A program made the translations under genes and the position numbers. DNA of 64,000 nt from Cohaesibacter marisflavi (GTDB lineage Bacteria > Pseudomonadota > Alphaproteobacteria > Rhizobiales > Cohaesibacteraceae): positions 1 through 64,000 of the forward strand of contig NZ_FOVR01000007.1 of assembly GCF_900115225.1 (NCBI RefSeq), given 5' to 3'. This document shows positions 61,658 through 64,000 of this stretch, one piece after another. Position 1 is the stretch's first letter, and each line of letters begins with the position of its first letter. The notes under the pieces were generated by a model. That model was not told the DNA's origin. It was given only the letters and a program-made list of their open reading frames with translations, and made no database searches.

Positions 61658-62779
61658 CTACCAAAGGGTATGCGTCTTGAGGGCATTTATTGCCAATTGC
61701 TTTTCCTTATCGGGCAGCTCTTGGAAAAACTTCTCGAGCCAATCATCGCTTTTGCCAGCTCGCTTGGACAAAAGATAGTATTTTGCCGCATCGATCGGAT
61801 CTGCCGGCTGGCCATAGCCACGCGCCAGAATGCGAGCAAGGCGGTTCTGCGCAAGAATGCTGCCTGCATCGGCAGCCTGTTTGAGCCATGCTCGGGCGGC
61901 GGAAAAATCTTGGCGAACGCCCTTGCCCTGAAACAGCATCAGGCCAAATTCCAGTTGTGCATCCAGAAACCCGCCCTGTGCGGCGCGCTGCATCCAATAG
62001 GCGGCCTGATCAAGGTTGGGTGCAGGGAAGAAATCGGACTGATAAAGATTGGCCAATGTATATTGTGCAGCTGCGACACCTTGCTGGGCAGCCTTTGTCA
62101 GCAGATCCATCGCCTTTGTGATGTCTCTCTCAACCAGCTGGCCGCGCAGATAAAGTAGCCCCAGATTGAACTGGGCATTTTTCTGGTTTTGCTCGGCTGC
62201 CTTCCGGAAGTAGGTGAGAGCCTTGTCGAGATTTTTCTCAACGCCCTGTCCCTGCGCATAGAGCAGACCGATGTTGAACTGGGCTTCCCTGTCGCCTCGG
62301 TCGGCGGCAAGTTCAAACCAGTTTGCGGCTTCCTTCAGATCCTGCTCGACGCCGGTCCCTTTCAGATATAGCTCTCCGAGCAATGTCTGGGCGTGCATGT
62401 CATCCATACCGGCCAGCTTTGTGGCAAGCGCAAAAGCTGTGAGATAGAAACCACGCTGGTAGGCCGAATAGGCCGACGTTTTCTTCAGCACAAAGCGGGG
62501 CACATCGAACGGATTGCTCGGATCGGTAATCGATGCAGAGCCATCAAACACATAAGGCACTTTCGAGCCGTCTTTCGGTGCGGCCCCGATTGGCGTTGTC
62601 AGTTGCTCGCCGGCTGCAGCTGGAGAGAAGAGCTCCGGGGAAGGGTCTGACGCCCATGCGGGGGTCATACACAGCGTCAGGGCTGATGCAAGCGATGCAT
62701 TCAGACATTTGCGCGAGAAAGCGCGGATAGTCAATCGGCTTGCGCTTGGCGCAGCATTCAGTTTGGAAAGCATGACCAT
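61658..62779 (-). CDS. Exported Sel1-repeat protein
   Basis: About 373 residues from the ATG at 62779 (the frame is open to a TTG at 62842; neither start has a strong ribosome site). A signal peptide (ASALTLCMTPAWA) is followed from about residue 130 by six or more Sel1-like repeats of about 36 residues (AAEQNQKNAQFNLGLLYLRGQ, AAQQGVAAAQYTLANLY). Such proteins mediate protein contacts in the periplasm; the rhizobial ExoR regulator is a related example, but this protein is longer and not clearly orthologous. Confidence 0.85.
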   Translation of the reverse strand: MVMLSKLNAAPSASRLTIRAFSRKCLNASLASALTLCMTPAWASDPSPELFSPAAAGEQLTTPIGAAPKDGSKVPYVFDGSASITDPSNPFDVPRFVLKKTSAYSAYQRGFYLTAFALATKLAGMDDMHAQTLLGELYLKGTGVEQDLKEAANWFELAADRGDREAQFNIGLLYAQGQGVEKNLDKALTYFRKAAEQNQKNAQFNLGLLYLRGQLVERDITKAMDLLTKAAQQGVAAAQYTLANLYQSDFFPAPNLDQAAYWMQRAAQGGFLDAQLEFGLMLFQGKGVRQDFSAARAWLKQAADAGSILAQNRLARILARGYGQPADPIDAAKYYLLSKRAGKSDDWLEKFFQELPDKEKQLAINALKTHTLW

Positions 62780-62890
62780 GTAATCTGACGTCGTTTGCTG
62801 TGGGCTATCCGTGTGCCCGTTAGGCTTTTGTTTGGCAACCAAATTCGGCCATTCTGTGTCGCTCTCATCTTTGCGGGATGAGAGGTTGAC

Positions 62891-63529
62891 TCAGGATTGT
62901 TCCTTGGCGCCTTCTGCAAGCAGGGTACATGCTTCGTTTACTGCAACCTGCGGACCGGCTTCATGGTCCCAGATGGCTTCGCGCAGGGCGATGAACTCAA
63001 TGCCCATGGCCGAGACCTTTGCGCATTCGGAAAGATCAGAGCCGCCGATAATCACCGCGGGCACCTCGAACAGGGTGGACCACCAGTCGGCCATATCCAG
63101 CGACTTTTCATGAATCGTCTCCATGGTTGGCGCGTCCAGGCGGCCAAACATGATATAGTCGATACCGCTTTCGCCAATTTCCATGGCGGTGTGGCGCTTG
63201 TTGCCGCCTTCTGCACCGAGCATGAAGCGATTGGCATAGTCTTCCGCACCATTCTGAATATCGGTAAGATCACCGTCAATATGCAGGCCGTCACATTTGG
63301 TGCGGCCAGCGACGCGGGAATCGCCGCGCAAGACCACGGCGATGTCATGCTTTTGTGCCATCGGTGCGATGGTCTGGGTGATTTTCTGCAGTTCGTTGTC
63401 GTTATTCGTTTCGCAATCGATCAACAAGGCTGCGATGTCGCCCCCATCCATGGCGGCTTGCAATTGGGCCGGGAATGTCTCCAGATCAATGTGCCTTGGG
63501 GTAACGAGATAAATCTGGGTGGGCTCCAT
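62891..63529 (-). CDS. Thiamine-phosphate-synthase-like protein
   Basis: 212 residues of the ThiE/TenI TIM-barrel type. IYLVTPRHIDLETFPAQLQAAMDGG, KCDGLHIDGDLTD and VPAVIIGGSDLSECAKVSAMGIEFIALREAI correspond to ThiE positions, but the usual HVGQxD motif is replaced by HIDGDL, and substrate-binding residues look changed. It may be a degenerate paralogue or have another function. It lies next to pgk, separated by about 160 bases. Confidence 0.8.
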   Translation of the reverse strand: MEPTQIYLVTPRHIDLETFPAQLQAAMDGGDIAALLIDCETNNDNELQKITQTIAPMAQKHDIAVVLRGDSRVAGRTKCDGLHIDGDLTDIQNGAEDYANRFMLGAEGGNKRHTAMEIGESGIDYIMFGRLDAPTMETIHEKSLDMADWWSTLFEVPAVIIGGSDLSECAKVSAMGIEFIALREAIWDHEAGPQVAVNEACTLLAEGAKEQS

Positions 63530-63623
63530 GATGTGACCTATCGATGGTTGGACGGTTTATGCGCTTCGCTTTCATATCTCGCAAAAGTGGGTCTGTTGCA
63601 AGGGCGCGAAAGCTTTGAGAAAT

Positions 63624-63660
63624 AAAAAATGCGCCAATCGCGAGATCGGCGCACCTTTTT
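63624..63660 (-). terminator. Terminator after pgk
   Basis: Minus strand: tgcgcc / ggcgca with an inner partially paired loop, followed by six T, about 35 bases past the pgk stop codon. Confidence 0.8.
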
Positions 63661-63692
63661 GATCATTGGGAACGGGGCAAATACCCCATTAA

Positions 63693-64000
63693 TCAGGCTT
63701 TGAGAACTTCAACACCCGGAAGAGCCTTACCTTCCATCCATTCGAGGAATGCCCCACCAGCGGTGGAGATGTAGGAGAAGTCATCATAAACGCCAGCATG
63801 GTTGAGCGCGGAAACCGTGTCACCACCGCCGGCAACAGAGGTCAGCTTGCCTGCTTTGGTTTCTTCAGCGGCTGCCTGTGCGGCAGCAACGGTTGCGGTG
63901 TCGAATGGTTCGATTTCGAACGCGCCGAGCGGGCCATTCCAGACAACGGTGTTGGCTTTCTTGATCCATGCAACAACGGCTTCAACAGACTTAGGACCAA
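63693..64000 (-). CDS. pgk: Phosphoglycerate kinase, C-terminal part (partial)
   Basis: The last 102 codons of pgk run off the right edge. The translated end contains [39 protein letters not shown] and [21 protein letters not shown], the signature C-terminal part of phosphoglycerate kinase (nucleotide-binding GGGD loop and helix). The stop codon is TGA at 63693-63695. It catalyses the transfer of phosphate between 1,3-bisphosphoglycerate and ADP in glycolysis. Confidence 0.97.
   Translation of the reverse strand, partial: GPKSVEAVVAWIKKANTVVWNGPLGAFEIEPFDTATVAAAQAAAEETKAGKLTSVAGGGDTVSALNHAGVYDDFSYISTAGGAFLEWMEGKALPGVEVLKA

Noticed and set aside
1-64000. CRISPR array, IS element or prophage
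   Set aside because: No regular repeats with spacers, no transposase or integrase frame and no direct repeats flanking a gene block were seen.

Overview
The window is a chromosomal segment of an alphaproteobacterium, most likely of the order Hyphomicrobiales (Rhizobiales). It carries TrcR (DUF1013), RcdA (DUF1465), an aa3-type oxidase subunit IV, an orphan TadG-like protein, an L31 without zinc cysteines and several perfect CtrA-type boxes, in moderate-GC DNA with many TRAP and metal genes. A marine relative such as Cohaesibacter would fit, but the genus is a guess. I see no IS element, prophage, CRISPR array or integron, and no tRNA gene. The layout is that of an ordinary vertically inherited chromosome.

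Layout: 1-350 is the tail of an rRNA operon (23S 3' end, processing hairpins, 5S, terminator). 0.8-9.4 kb holds nutrient genes: an AtoE-type short-chain fatty acid transporter, an unknown exported protein, S-formylglutathione hydrolase, a uracil/xanthine permease, a LysR regulator facing a 44-residue ORF, an aminotransferase and a creatininase-family amidase. 9.4-13.6 kb is a metal block: CopA, driven by a CueR-type promoter that overlaps the previous stop codon, then a DUF1007/NiCoT pair. 13.7-19.5 kb has a Cache-domain histidine kinase and NarL-type regulator divergent from a complete TRAP transporter. 19.6-21.2 kb is arsRCH without an efflux gene. 21.3-29.6 kb carries a degenerate receiver protein, QmcA/NfeD, a DmeF-like exporter, a PomAB-like stator pair, KdsD and an outer-membrane barrel.

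29.6-35.5 kb is a cell-envelope block on the minus strand: a DUF882 (M15-like) protein with a long disordered tail, an L,D-transpeptidase and a sigma-54-dependent response regulator, with CtrA-type boxes beside it. 35.8-43.8 kb has PepF, an ABC1 kinase, the small oxidase subunit, a TPR lipoprotein, S21, PurEK and two divergent DUF465 proteins. 43.9-48.6 kb holds two acyl-CoA ligases (one is PrpE) and a TauE/SafE exporter. 48.7-54.2 kb holds cell-cycle genes TrcR and RcdA, a TadG-like pilus protein with a CtrA box, a quinone oxidoreductase, a candidate CtrA-linked small RNA and L31 with a structured leader. 54.5-64 kb has an ABC exporter, a second MotA/OmpA-type ion-channel pair, two half-size YeeE/YedE proteins, SuhB, EF-P, a Sel1 protein, a ThiE-like protein and the 3' end of pgk.

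The least explained parts are the candidate small RNA at 52.73-52.81 kb with three anti-Shine-Dalgarno-like segments and a CtrA-type box at its promoter, the set of four perfect TTAA-N7-TTAA boxes, the rpmE leader hairpin, the 44-residue ORF at 7.0 kb, and the repeated LPR motifs in the DUF882 protein tail. All functional calls come from reading the sequence alone; no search was run.
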